Under the pieces are notes generated by a model, which saw only the letters and a list, made by a program, of their open reading frames with translations, had not been told where the DNA came from and searched no databases. Below are positions 47,106 through 56,082 of a stretch of 64,000 bases of DNA, one piece after another. A program made the translations under genes and the position numbers. The stretch lies in the NCBI GenBank assembly GCA_938003855.1, contig CALKXD010000007.1, positions 99,612-163,611 on the forward strand. Reading direction: 5' to 3'. Position 1 is the stretch's first letter. Every line of letters begins with the position of its first letter. The DNA comes from an uncultured Granulosicoccaceae bacterium (GTDB lineage: Bacteria; Pseudomonadota; Gammaproteobacteria; Granulosicoccales; Granulosicoccaceae).

Positions 47106-47729
47106 ATGAGTGATGCCATGCTGTTGGCACAGGATCTGGCTGTCTTTCGCGGCGAGCACTGCGTGTTCGCCGGTCTCGGCTTCGAGTTGCGCAGTGGCGA
47201 GGTGCTGCAGCTGCATGGCGATAACGGCTCGGGTAAAACCACCTTGCTTCGTGCGTTGTGCACGCTGCTGCCGCTCGAACAAGGCACGATCTCCTGGCGC
47301 GGTAGTGCCTTGCCGGGAGCGCGTGCGCAGTATTTCTCCGAAATGATTTACTCCGGCCACAGCGAGGCGATAAAAAGCGACCTGTCGCCGCGAGAAAATT
47401 TAATCGCCGGCGCCGCACTGCGGGGGTCTGACAGTATCGATATCGATGCCATTATCGAACGTGTCGGCCTGAGCGACAAAGCCGAACTCTCCTGTCGGTC
47501 GCTGTCCGCCGGGCAGCGTCGGCGCGTCACACTGGCACGGCTGCTGACCAGCCACACCGCCTTGTGGGTGCTGGATGAACCACTGACCTCGCTGGATGTG
47601 CACGGTCGTGCTCTGGTCGAGGCGCTGATTGTCGAGCATGCAAAGCAGGGCGGATCAGTGATTTACACGACCCATCAGCCGTTGAGCCTGGACGGCTGCG
47701 ACGTGCGTTCCCTGAAGATCGGACTCTGA
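47106..47729 (+). CDS. ccmA: Heme exporter ATP-binding protein CcmA
   Basis: CcmA is the ATPase that, with CcmB, drives release of holo-CcmE in cytochrome c maturation. The 207 residues contain Walker A HGDNGSGKTTLL, the ABC signature LSAGQRRRVTLARLL and Walker B LWVLDEP. The length matches this short ABC type. The stop overlaps the ccmB start (TGATG). Confidence 0.95.
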   Translation: MSDAMLLAQDLAVFRGEHCVFAGLGFELRSGEVLQLHGDNGSGKTTLLRALCTLLPLEQGTISWRGSALPGARAQYFSEMIYSGHSEAIKSDLSPRENLIAGAALRGSDSIDIDAIIERVGLSDKAELSCRSLSAGQRRRVTLARLLTSHTALWVLDEPLTSLDVHGRALVEALIVEHAKQGGSVIYTTHQPLSLDGCDVRSLKIGL

Positions 47730-48397
47730 TGGGGGGGGCGTTCTGGGCGCTGCTCAAGCGCGATATGCTTCTGGCGTTTCGACGGCGCGCAGATTGGCTG
47801 AACCCGTTAGTGTTTTTTGTCATTGTGGTGACGCTGTTTCCGCTCGGTATCGGACCTGATCCCGGTTTGCTGCGTGACATTGCCCCGGGTGTGCTGTGGG
47901 TGGCGGCGTTGCTGGCAACATTGCTGGCACTGGACGGATTATTTCGCAGTGATTTTGACGACGGTAGCCTCGAGCAGTTGCTGCTATCACCGCAGCCATT
48001 GTCGGTGTTGGTGCTGGCCAAGGTGCTGGCACACTGGCTGGTGACCGGATTGCCGTTGTTGCTGCTGTCGCCATTGCTGGCTGTCGTCATGCAACTGCAG
48101 GTAGTGGCAATTCCGGTGTTGCTGGTTTCGCTGCTGGTCGGTACGCTGACGTTGAGTCTGGTCGGCGCGATTGGTGCTGCATTGACGGTGGGGTTACAGC
48201 GCGGCGGAGTATTGCTGGCGCTGCTGGTCCTTCCGCTGTTTATCCCCGTATTAATATTTGGCAGCAGCAGTGTGATCGCTGCAGCCTCGGGTTTCGCCGT
48301 AGACGCGCAGTTATACCTGCTCGGAGCACTGTTTTTGCTTGCATTGGTACTGGCTCCGCCGGCTATTGCCGCTGCCTTGCGAATTAGTACGGAATAA
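47729..48397 (+). CDS. ccmB: Heme exporter membrane protein CcmB
   Basis: The product has six predicted membrane helices in 222 residues, with FRRRADWLNPLVFFVIVVT and SLEQLLLSPQPLSVLVLAK, both familiar CcmB segments. It forms the CcmA-CcmB(-CcmC) complex. A run of eight G (47731-47738) covers the last base of the ATG and codons 2-4, a possible slippage site. Confidence 0.95.
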   Translation: MGGAFWALLKRDMLLAFRRRADWLNPLVFFVIVVTLFPLGIGPDPGLLRDIAPGVLWVAALLATLLALDGLFRSDFDDGSLEQLLLSPQPLSVLVLAKVLAHWLVTGLPLLLLSPLLAVVMQLQVVAIPVLLVSLLVGTLTLSLVGAIGAALTVGLQRGGVLLALLVLPLFIPVLIFGSSSVIAAASGFAVDAQLYLLGALFLLALVLAPPAIAAALRISTE

Positions 48398-48457
48398 TGC
48401 GGTCTACACCCAGATACAAAACTGACAATAACAGACAGCCGCCGGAGAATTGAGCGC

Positions 48458-49201
48458 GTGTTCCAATGGTTTCATCGACTTGCTGCATCAAAAAATTTTT
48501 ACCGGCTGGCGGAAATCCTCGGCCCGTTGTTTGGTGTACTGGGTGCCATTCTTCTGACGCTTGGTGTTTATCGCGGCTTGTTTGTAGCACCCACAGACTA
48601 TGAGCAAGGTGAAAGCTACCGGATCATCTATGTGCACGTGCCGTCAGCGTGGATGTCAATGTTCGTGTACATGGTGATGGCGTTCTGCAGCGCGCTTTTT
48701 CTTATCTGGAAAATGAAACTGGCCGACATCATCGCCGAGGTGTCAGCTCCAATGGGGGCGGCCTTTACTTTTTTGGCGCTGGCTACCGGGTCGCTGTGGG
48801 GTAAGCCTATGTGGGGGACCTGGTGGGAGTGGGATGCACGACTTACATCAGAGTTGATTCTGCTGTTTTTGTACATAGGTTATATGGCTCTGCGGGCGTC
48901 GATTGATAACCGCGGAAGCGCGGCGAGGGCGGCGGCCATACTGGCGCTGGTGGGGGTAGTTAACATCCCCATTATTCATTACTCGGTCGAGTGGTGGAAC
49001 ACCCTGCATCAACCGGCGTCAATCACCAAATTTGATACCCCGTCCATTCACATCAGTATGCTGGTGCCGCTGCTGATGATGGCTCTGGGATTTACGTTTT
49101 TCTATTTTACCAATATGTTGTCCAGAGCGCGCAGCGTGATTCTTGAACGCGAGGCAAACAATAACTGGGTAAAAGACCGTTTTCGGGAGAATCGTCTGTG
49201 A
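48458..49201 (+). CDS. ccmC: Heme transfer protein CcmC
   Basis: CcmC carries the tryptophan-rich WWD motif that presents heme to CcmE: here GTWWEWDARLTSELIL. The 247 residues show six membrane segments and the flanking His residues (YVHVPSAWMS and IHYSVEWWNTLHQP) used as heme ligands. Start is GTG 48458 with a GGAGA site. Its stop overlaps the ccmD start (GTGA). Confidence 0.96.
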   Translation: MFQWFHRLAASKNFYRLAEILGPLFGVLGAILLTLGVYRGLFVAPTDYEQGESYRIIYVHVPSAWMSMFVYMVMAFCSALFLIWKMKLADIIAEVSAPMGAAFTFLALATGSLWGKPMWGTWWEWDARLTSELILLFLYIGYMALRASIDNRGSAARAAAILALVGVVNIPIIHYSVEWWNTLHQPASITKFDTPSIHISMLVPLLMMALGFTFFYFTNMLSRARSVILEREANNNWVKDRFRENRL

Positions 49202-49389
49202 CTGAATTTCTAGCAATGGGGGGCTATGCCGCCTACGTCTGGCCATCGTTCGGGCTAACGTTTATTGTCATGGTGACCATCCAGCTGTCCACTTTCTCGC
49301 GCCGACGCAAAGCTATCGCGGCGGTCAGGCGACAGCATGCAGTCAATACACAAAAAAACCAGCAAGCGGGAACAGGGGAGTCAGTGTGA
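49198..49389 (+). CDS. ccmD: Heme exporter accessory protein CcmD
   Basis: A 63-residue protein with one membrane segment (AAYVWPSFGLTFIVMVTIQL) and a basic cytosolic tail (SRRRKAI). CcmD stabilises CcmC-CcmE contact. The GTG start overlaps the ccmC stop and its own stop overlaps ccmE; gene order makes the call safe. Confidence 0.92.
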   Translation: MTEFLAMGGYAAYVWPSFGLTFIVMVTIQLSTFSRRRKAIAAVRRQHAVNTQKNQQAGTGESV

Positions 49390-49847
49390 ATCCGGTACGC
49401 AAGCAACGCCTGATACTGATCTCACTGATGGTGATCGGTGTGGGTGGAGCCGTTGCGCTTTTATTGAAGGCGTTTAACTCTAATATTCAGCTGTTTTATT
49501 CACCGTCGGAGGTGATCGCCGGAGAAGTCCCTGAGGGCGCCGAATTTAAAATAGGCGGGTTGGTGTCAGCAAACAGCGTGGTGCGACAAAGTGACGGGCT
49601 GACGGTTCAATTTGACCTGACCGACAATGGCGAAACCGTGCCGGTTCGCTACACCGGTATACTTCCTGATCTGTTTCGCGAAGGTCAGGGGACAGTCTCG
49701 GTCGGCAAACTGGACGATAACGGTATCTTCATTGCCACCAAAGTATTAGCCAAACACGACGAAAACTACATGCCACCGGAAGTTGCCGATGCGCTTGAAA
49801 AAACCGCAGCCAGGAAGCACGGCCAGAACACGGTAAACATGCAATGA
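49386..49847 (+). CDS. ccmE: Cytochrome c maturation heme chaperone CcmE
   Basis: CcmE is a membrane-anchored periplasmic chaperone that carries heme covalently. The 153 residues show one N-terminal membrane helix, an OB-fold core (RIGGLV-like FKIGGLVSANSV), and the heme-binding His124 in LAKHDENYMPP with Tyr128. A GTG start overlaps ccmD, and ccmF overlaps its stop. Confidence 0.96.
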   Translation: MNPVRKQRLILISLMVIGVGGAVALLLKAFNSNIQLFYSPSEVIAGEVPEGAEFKIGGLVSANSVVRQSDGLTVQFDLTDNGETVPVRYTGILPDLFREGQGTVSVGKLDDNGIFIATKVLAKHDENYMPPEVADALEKTAARKHGQNTVNMQ

Positions 49848-51832
49848 TCCCCGAGATTGGACACTTCTCGCTAATCCTGTCGCTGTGTGTCGGGCTGGTC
49901 ATTGCTATAGTGCCGCTGGTTGGCAGCTTCACCGGTTCGCACGCATGGATGGCACTGGCCCGTCCGGCAACCCGGTTACAGGCGCTGCTGGTGCTGTTTT
50001 CGTATGGCGTGCTGACCTACTCGTTTCTGATTAACGATTTCTCCGTTAAGTATGTGGCATCTACGTCTAATTTGTCGCTGCCATTGATCTATCGGATCTC
50101 CGGTGTGTGGGGTGGCCATGAGGGGTCACTGCTATTGTGGCTGTTGATCCTGTGTGTGTGGGGAGCGGCCGTCAGTATTTTCAGTCGTGGTGTGCCATTG
50201 CAAATGATCGCCCGGGTTCTGTCTGTGATGGGCATGATCAGCGTGGGTTTTTTATTGTTTATGCTGTACACCTCGAATCCCTTCGACCGTTTGCTGCCGG
50301 CGCCACTGGACGGTCAGTCGTTAAACCCGTTGTTGCAGGACTTCGGTCTGGCTATTCATCCGCCCATGCTCTACATGGGCTATGTAGGATTTTCGGTGGC
50401 CTTTGCTTTTGCCATTGCCGCGTTGATCGGTGGCCGGCTCGATATGGCCTGGGCGCGCTGGATGCGACCTTGGACTAACATTGCGTGGGCTTTTCTGACA
50501 ATCGGTATTGCGCTTGGCAGCTGGTGGGCGTACTACGAACTCGGCTGGGGCGGATGGTGGTTTTGGGATCCGGTAGAAAACGCGTCATTCATGCCATGGC
50601 TGGTGGGAACCGCGTTGATTCATTCACTTGCCGCCACCGAGAAGCGCGGGGCTTTTAAGGCCTGGACAGTGTTGCTCGCCGTCAGTGCCTTTTCACTGAG
50701 CTTGCTGGGCACCTTTCTGGTGAGATCCGGTGTGCTGACCTCGGTGCATGCGTTTGCCAACGATCCTGAGCGCGGTGTATTTATCCTTGGCTTTCTGATT
50801 GTTGTGGTTGGGTCTTCGTTGCTGCTGTATGCCTGGCGAGCGCCTGCATTGCGCAGTAACAGCGAGTTTGCCATCGAGTCTCGTGAGTCCGGGCTGCTGT
50901 TTAATAATGTCGTGATGGTGGTCATTTGCGCCAGCGTGCTGCTCGGCACGCTCTACCCGCTGGTGCTCGACACTATGGGGATTGCCAAACTGTCCGTCGG
51001 CGCTCCTTACTTTAACGCCATTTTCCTGCCACTGTTTGGTGCGGTTGGCCTGATGGTCGGTGTCGGTGCGCTGAGTCGCTGGAAGCGAGACAGCGTGATG
51101 CAGATTCTCATGCGGGTGCGCTGGGCTGCCCTGATCAGTATCATCTGTGGTCTGGCGCTGCCGTTTGCGATGGGCGAGTTCAAGCTCGCAGCAGCCGTCG
51201 GCATTGCCATCTCGATCTGGGTGACACTCACCACCATGCAAGGCGTGTGGGAGCGTATTCGTCACCGCAACAACAAGGTGTTTGCGCTGCTAACGATACC
51301 GGCTGGTTTCTGGGGTATGACGCTTGCGCACATCGGTATTGCTGTGTTCAGTATCGGCGTTAGTCTGACTTCTCTCTACAGCATCGAAAAAGACCTGCGA
51401 CTCGCCCCGGGCGAAACCGAAGAGATTGCCGGATACCGCTTCACTTTTGACGGTGTTTCGAGAGTGCAGGGCCCCAACTATGTCGCTGACGAAGGCGTGC
51501 TGGATGTGCAGCTCGATGATGCCGACGTCGCCCGCCTGGCGGCACAAAAACGTGCCTACGAAGGCAACAGTCAGATGGGCATTATGACCGAAGCCGCTAT
51601 TGATGCAGGCTTTACGCGTGACTTGTTCTTTGCCCTGGGAGAGCAGCTCGATCAGCAAGGTGCCTGGAGTATGCGCATCTACTACAAGCCGTTTGTGCGC
51701 TGGATATGGCTTGGGGCCTTTATGATGGGTATCGGCGGCGTGCTGGCGGTTACTGATCGACGCTATCGCAAAGTGAAGGTCAAGCATACGGCTGCAGATG
51801 ATGCAGCAGTGGCCGGAGCGGCGAAGTCATGA
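49844..51832 (+). CDS. ccmF: Heme lyase subunit CcmF
   Basis: CcmF attaches heme to apocytochrome c with CcmH and CcmI. The 662 residues have about 15 membrane helices and the WWD motif WGGWWFWDPVENASFMPW, plus SNLSLPLIYRISGVWGGHEG and the later FLVRSGVLTSVHAFA. Length is normal. The start ATG overlaps the ccmE stop (ATGA). Confidence 0.97.
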   Translation: MIPEIGHFSLILSLCVGLVIAIVPLVGSFTGSHAWMALARPATRLQALLVLFSYGVLTYSFLINDFSVKYVASTSNLSLPLIYRISGVWGGHEGSLLLWLLILCVWGAAVSIFSRGVPLQMIARVLSVMGMISVGFLLFMLYTSNPFDRLLPAPLDGQSLNPLLQDFGLAIHPPMLYMGYVGFSVAFAFAIAALIGGRLDMAWARWMRPWTNIAWAFLTIGIALGSWWAYYELGWGGWWFWDPVENASFMPWLVGTALIHSLAATEKRGAFKAWTVLLAVSAFSLSLLGTFLVRSGVLTSVHAFANDPERGVFILGFLIVVVGSSLLLYAWRAPALRSNSEFAIESRESGLLFNNVVMVVICASVLLGTLYPLVLDTMGIAKLSVGAPYFNAIFLPLFGAVGLMVGVGALSRWKRDSVMQILMRVRWAALISIICGLALPFAMGEFKLAAAVGIAISIWVTLTTMQGVWERIRHRNNKVFALLTIPAGFWGMTLAHIGIAVFSIGVSLTSLYSIEKDLRLAPGETEEIAGYRFTFDGVSRVQGPNYVADEGVLDVQLDDADVARLAAQKRAYEGNSQMGIMTEAAIDAGFTRDLFFALGEQLDQQGAWSMRIYYKPFVRWIWLGAFMMGIGGVLAVTDRRYRKVKVKHTAADDAAVAGAAKS

Positions 51833-52359
51833 GATTTGCTCTGCCGTTGCTGGTGTTTGTGCTGATTGGCGGCTTTCTGTATTCCGGTCTGAATCGTGAT
51901 CCGCGCTATGTGCCGTCGCCTCTGATCGGCAAACCAGCGCCTGAATTCAGTCTGCCAACACTGGCCGGGCCGGCAAAATCGTTCTCGCCTTCAGATATGG
52001 CCGGCAAGGTCTGGCTGTTTAATATCTGGGGGACCTGGTGTGTTGCCTGCCGGGTGGAGCATCCGGTGCTGGTGCAGCTGGCCGGAAGCGGGCTGGTGGA
52101 TATCGTTGGCCTCAACTACAAAGACGACGACGCCGAAGCGATAAAATGGCTGAAAGACCTGGGAGACCCTTACCTCACCACCGCCGTTGATGCCGACGGG
52201 CGAATTGGCATCGACTGGGGTTTTTATGGTGCGCCGGAGACGTTCTTGATCGATAAAAAAGGCGTCATTCGGCACAAGCATGTAGGGCCTGTGTCACCAA
52301 ACGATATCAGTAATACTATTCTGCCGCTGGTCGCGGAGCTGAGAGCGGAGGCCGGCTGA
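51829..52359 (+). CDS. ccmG: Thiol:disulfide interchange protein CcmG (DsbE)
   Basis: This membrane-anchored thioredoxin keeps apocytochrome CXXCH cysteines reduced for heme attachment. The redox motif is Cys71-Val-Ala-Cys74 in WGTWCVACRVEHP, and GAPETFLIDKKG carries the cis-Pro region. 176 residues is typical. It overlaps ccmF (ATGA). Confidence 0.95.
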   Translation: MRFALPLLVFVLIGGFLYSGLNRDPRYVPSPLIGKPAPEFSLPTLAGPAKSFSPSDMAGKVWLFNIWGTWCVACRVEHPVLVQLAGSGLVDIVGLNYKDDDAEAIKWLKDLGDPYLTTAVDADGRIGIDWGFYGAPETFLIDKKGVIRHKHVGPVSPNDISNTILPLVAELRAEAG

Positions 52360-52838
52360 TGATTAGACTGATTGTTGCGGTGGTGTTGATCTTCGCTGCC
52401 GTCCAGGTGCAGGCACAGAGTGTCTATGCCGAGCACGAGTTTGACGATCCTGCAAAGCAGGAAATGTTCAAAGAGCTGGCCGCCGAACTTCGATGTCTGG
52501 TGTGTCAGAATCAGAACATTGCCGACTCCAATGCCGAGTTGGCGCAAGATCTGCGGCGAGAGATTTTTGCCATGATCGAAAGCGGCGACAGCAAGAGTGA
52601 CATTACCGATTTCATGGTTGAGCGCTATGGCGAGTTTATTTTGTACCGGCCGTTGCTGTCAGCCAAAACCCTCGTGTTGTGGCTCGGACCACTGATCTTT
52701 TTCCTTGGCGGTATGGTGATGATCGTGATGATCTCGCGCCGCACCAAAAAAACGGTTATCGAGATCGACGAAGCCTCGCTTGGGCAAGCTCGAGATCTGC
52801 TCGATGAAAAGCGCGACTCCGACGATAAAACCAACTAA
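52359..52838 (+). CDS. ccmH: Cytochrome c maturation protein CcmH
   Basis: A signal peptide (ending VQA) precedes a helical periplasmic domain with the active-site pair Cys46 and Cys49 in LRCLVCQNQNIADSNAELA, then one membrane helix (TLVLWLGPLIFFLGGMVMI). CcmH handles the apocytochrome thiols with CcmG. The 159-residue size is that of the split type, with CcmI separate. It starts at the last base of the ccmG stop. Confidence 0.95.
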   Translation: MIRLIVAVVLIFAAVQVQAQSVYAEHEFDDPAKQEMFKELAAELRCLVCQNQNIADSNAELAQDLRREIFAMIESGDSKSDITDFMVERYGEFILYRPLLSAKTLVLWLGPLIFFLGGMVMIVMISRRTKKTVIEIDEASLGQARDLLDEKRDSDDKTN

Positions 52839-52849
52839 CGGAACCTACC

Positions 52850-54130
52850 TTGTCTGTCTTTTTTCTGTGTATTGCGTTGTTGGTAGTGATTGTACTGGCG
52901 TTGTTACTGCCATCACTGCAACGGCGGCGAACGGCGTCCGAAAGCATTGACCGGCGCGAATTCAATATAGCGATTGCGCGTGAGCAATTGGTCGAACTGG
53001 AAAAGCGCCTTGCCGATGGCGAGTTGCCGGATCCGGAGTTTCGACAAGAGCGCTCGAGGCTGGAGCGCGATCTGGCGGTCGATATCGAAGGTATTCAAGC
53101 CAGTGAGCAGCCAGCCGCGAAATCCGGTGGACACTGGATGACCTGGCCGGTTGCCGTGCTGATTCCGGTGATGGCAGGCTATGTTTACCTAACCATTGGT
53201 ACACCGGAGGCCATTGACCCTGCAAATCGACAGGCAAAAGCGCCGGTTCAGCAGACCGCACAGCCGGCTGCGCGGGAAGCGCCCGATATACAAGACGTTA
53301 TTGCCCGTATCGAAGAGCGACTGCAGCAGCAACCGGACGATGCTGTCGGATGGTTTATGTTGGGGCGCGCGCACATGACCGCAGGTGACTTCCCCGAAGC
53401 GGTCGAGGCCATTCGCAAATCCTATTCGCTAAACGATCAGGAACCTGAAGTTATGATCCGGCTGGCAGATGCAATTGCCATGAGTCAGGGCGGCAGTATG
53501 GCTGGTGAGCCCGAGCCGTTGCTGCAGCGCGCATTAGCAATGCAGCCGAACAATCCGCAGGGATTGTGGTTATTGGGTATGGCGCAAAGCGAGCGCCGTG
53601 ATTCAAAAGCTGCTATCTCCACCTGGGAGTCGTTAGTGCCGCTGTTGCAGGACGATCAGCAATCGCAACTCGAAGTAGCCCGGCTACTCAAAGTCGAGCG
53701 TGGCGTGTTGGCGGCCGCAGACCAGGCAACCGGTGCGGCAGTCGACGAGTCGCCGGCGACTAAAGCCCCGGCCGAGCAACCTCTGGCACTGACAGTCAAT
53801 GTGACTCTGCCGGACGGCATTGCCGCAGATCTGGCAGCCGACACTACCGTGTTTGTCTATGCGAAAGCCGCCAATGGCCCGCCGATGCCGCTGGCCGTGG
53901 CACGACGGACGCTCGCTGATATACCTTTCAGTGTCACGTTGAGTGACCAGGACGCGATGCTTCCTGCAATGAAACTAAGTGGCTTCGAGCGTGTTGTCGT
54001 CGGGGCCCGGTTATCGCGCAGCGGTAATGCGATTGCCGAACCTGGTGACATATTCGGCGAGATGGCGGACATAAGCACCGCTGAGAGCGCCGAGGTTGAT
54101 GTGCAGATAAAGGATATCGTGCCGCAGTAG
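52850..54130 (+). CDS. ccmI: Cytochrome c maturation protein CcmI (TPR)
   Basis: CcmI holds the apocytochrome C-terminus and passes it to CcmFH. Residues 1-100 form the two-helix membrane domain with a leucine-zipper-like cytosolic loop (REQLVELEKRLADGELPDPE). Residues about 145-270 are TPRs (DAVGWFMLGRAHMTAGDFPE and NNPQGLWLLGMAQSERRDSK). The C-terminal domain (about 300-426) resembles the beta-rich CcmI C domain (LTVNVTLPDGIAADL). Start is TTG 52850; no closer ATG is in frame. Confidence 0.92.
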   Translation: MSVFFLCIALLVVIVLALLLPSLQRRRTASESIDRREFNIAIAREQLVELEKRLADGELPDPEFRQERSRLERDLAVDIEGIQASEQPAAKSGGHWMTWPVAVLIPVMAGYVYLTIGTPEAIDPANRQAKAPVQQTAQPAAREAPDIQDVIARIEERLQQQPDDAVGWFMLGRAHMTAGDFPEAVEAIRKSYSLNDQEPEVMIRLADAIAMSQGGSMAGEPEPLLQRALAMQPNNPQGLWLLGMAQSERRDSKAAISTWESLVPLLQDDQQSQLEVARLLKVERGVLAAADQATGAAVDESPATKAPAEQPLALTVNVTLPDGIAADLAADTTVFVYAKAANGPPMPLAVARRTLADIPFSVTLSDQDAMLPAMKLSGFERVVVGARLSRSGNAIAEPGDIFGEMADISTAESAEVDVQIKDIVPQ

Positions 54131-54373
54131 CCGGCTTCAGCGTCAGCCGATAGCGCAACAGTGCTTGCCCGCTCGTCGTTGTCCGATGCACGGATCAGGG
54201 GGTTGCGACACTAAACGCACAGAATCCGGCTGGCGACCCGAACCTGCCATGCTGACGCCCGGGACACTGTGAATATTTGTGTGTTCGGGAGGTGGAATCG
54301 AGTGTCTGATTTGTCACTGGCTCAATTCTTCATGCGCTGAGACTATTGACTCAGTAAAACATCGAACAAATCA

Positions 54374-55693
54374 TTGAAATACAGTTACAACAGCGCGCAG
54401 TACAGTGCGGTCGGCTGGAAGGTTGCAGCTGCCTGCGCATTGTTATGCGTACCGCTCTCAGGCCGGGCCATGCCCGTTTGCGATGGCATTATCAGCGCGA
54501 TTTCGTTTACCGGCAACCACGTTACCCTCAACCGTACTCTCGAGCAGCGGATCGACCTGCGTGTCGGTCAGAGGTGCAGTGCGGAAGACCTGTCCAACAG
54601 CCGCCAGGCGATCATGAACACCGGGTTGTTTCAGTCCGTCGATGTGTCGTTCGATGAGGACACCAAAGCCGTCGGGTTCAATGTCACCGAGCGGCATTAC
54701 ATCCTGCCGTTGCCGCGAATTTCTCGCAATGCAGATGGCGAGGTTCAGCTCGGTGGGCAGTTGCGCTTTGATAACGTCAGAGGGTTGAATCACAAGTTTA
54801 AATTATCAGCCCGTCGGGAGTTGGAAGAAGATGGTAAAGGCAATGCTGGCAACCGCGTATCCGCCCGCTATGAAATACCGCAGTTTCTAAATACGGATCT
54901 AGGCGCTTCAGTGAGTATTTCCGGAGTCAGCAGAACTGAAGATTCCTTTGAAAACGCGGTGGCGGTGGGTGTCGTCAAACGGCGCGAGCACGCGCTGAAT
55001 ATCGGGATGTCGAAATACCTGCAGTCGAGTACTTCGCTGCAAGGCTGGCGAGTCGATGTTGGCGCTTCCTACACTGACAGGGATTATCAGCTGAAGGACG
55101 GTTCCTTTGGCACACTGGTGTCCGGCACAAACGCAGAATTGCGAGTCAAGATTAGTAATAACCAATTGCAGCTTGATGAGTATCGGCGGCGCGGTTCGCA
55201 TTACGGAGCGGTGATCGCTGTAGCGAAAAACGGTTTTCTGAGTGACTTCTCCTACGTGCGATTGTCAGCCTACTATCGCCTGTACTTTCCGTTGGTCAGT
55301 GATGTCTATGAGAACATCAATGTGCAATTGCGGGTAGGCGCGGCAAATCGCGGGGCATTTGGCGAGCCGTCCTTTCATATTGGTGGCAGCAGCACATTGC
55401 GGGGGTTCTCCAGCGACGTCCTGCAAGGCGAGCGAATGGCTGTGGCAAATGTAGAGTACCTGCGCTCGTTTAAGAAAAAGCCGGGTTTGCGCTGGGCGAT
55501 GATTATGGATTTTGCTGCGGTAAAGAACGATGATCCCTGGAGAATGTCTGATATACGCGGTGGTGTCGGTGGCGGGCTTCGCTGGAAAATACGATCATTT
55601 GTGAATACCGACCTGAAACTGGATATCGCCTATGGTCTGGGTGATGGCGGTGGTGACAGAAAAGTATACTTTGGCACCAGCGTCGTGTTCTAG
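54374..55693 (+). CDS. Omp85-family outer membrane protein with one POTRA domain
   Basis: The protein begins with a signal-like segment (VAAACALLCVPLSGRAM), then one POTRA domain (about 36-115, with ISFTGNHVTLNRTLEQRI and SRQAIMNTGLFQSVDVSF). A beta-barrel of alternating strands follows, with the Omp85 loop-6 motif LRGF in GGSSTLRGFSSDV, and it ends in Phe like an outer membrane barrel. BamA has five POTRAs and TamA has three, so this is neither. A secretion or lipid-handling pore is plausible. The start is TTG 54374; no ATG or GTG is available nearby. Fairly sure of the fold, not of the role. Confidence 0.78.
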   Translation: MKYSYNSAQYSAVGWKVAAACALLCVPLSGRAMPVCDGIISAISFTGNHVTLNRTLEQRIDLRVGQRCSAEDLSNSRQAIMNTGLFQSVDVSFDEDTKAVGFNVTERHYILPLPRISRNADGEVQLGGQLRFDNVRGLNHKFKLSARRELEEDGKGNAGNRVSARYEIPQFLNTDLGASVSISGVSRTEDSFENAVAVGVVKRREHALNIGMSKYLQSSTSLQGWRVDVGASYTDRDYQLKDGSFGTLVSGTNAELRVKISNNQLQLDEYRRRGSHYGAVIAVAKNGFLSDFSYVRLSAYYRLYFPLVSDVYENINVQLRVGAANRGAFGEPSFHIGGSSTLRGFSSDVLQGERMAVANVEYLRSFKKKPGLRWAMIMDFAAVKNDDPWRMSDIRGGVGGGLRWKIRSFVNTDLKLDIAYGLGDGGGDRKVYFGTSVVF

Positions 55694-56082
55694 ACTGTAG
55701 TATCCGGTTGCGGTGAGCGTGCGACGTTAGTGCGCCAGGCGGTCAGTGGCCGGATCAATCCGCCGCAAGGCGGGCTGGTTAATTCAGTGAGGGGCTCTCA
55801 ATAGTGACGGGTTTTGCAACACCTCGGGGAACCCGTGGCCCGAAAATTTTTATGGCTGCACCAGACGTTGGCTACTGACGACGGTTGTGGGGGTGGCTGT
55901 TTTTTGTCGTTTGGTATCGTGGCACAGCGGCGCGAATCCAGCGGCCGAATATTGCTGTTGCGCTAGACACCACGCGAGCACGCGGATACTTGCTATCTTT
56001 GCGCCATGGGAGGTCACTCCTTAATCGCTAACGTAAGTGACAAGGGTATTTTATCGCCTGTCGGGCGAAAGGTTAACGAACT
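55694..56082. other. Gap before the fadJ-like gene
   Basis: No gene was found in these 389 bases. A small open frame at 56006 overlaps the fadJ-like start and has no support. No fatty acid regulator operator (PsrA-like) was recognised. Confidence 0.4.

Noticed and set aside
47527..48090. Antisense open frame across ccmA and ccmB
   Set aside because: Composition is Ser/Arg/Asn-rich and unlike a real protein; ccm genes explain the region.
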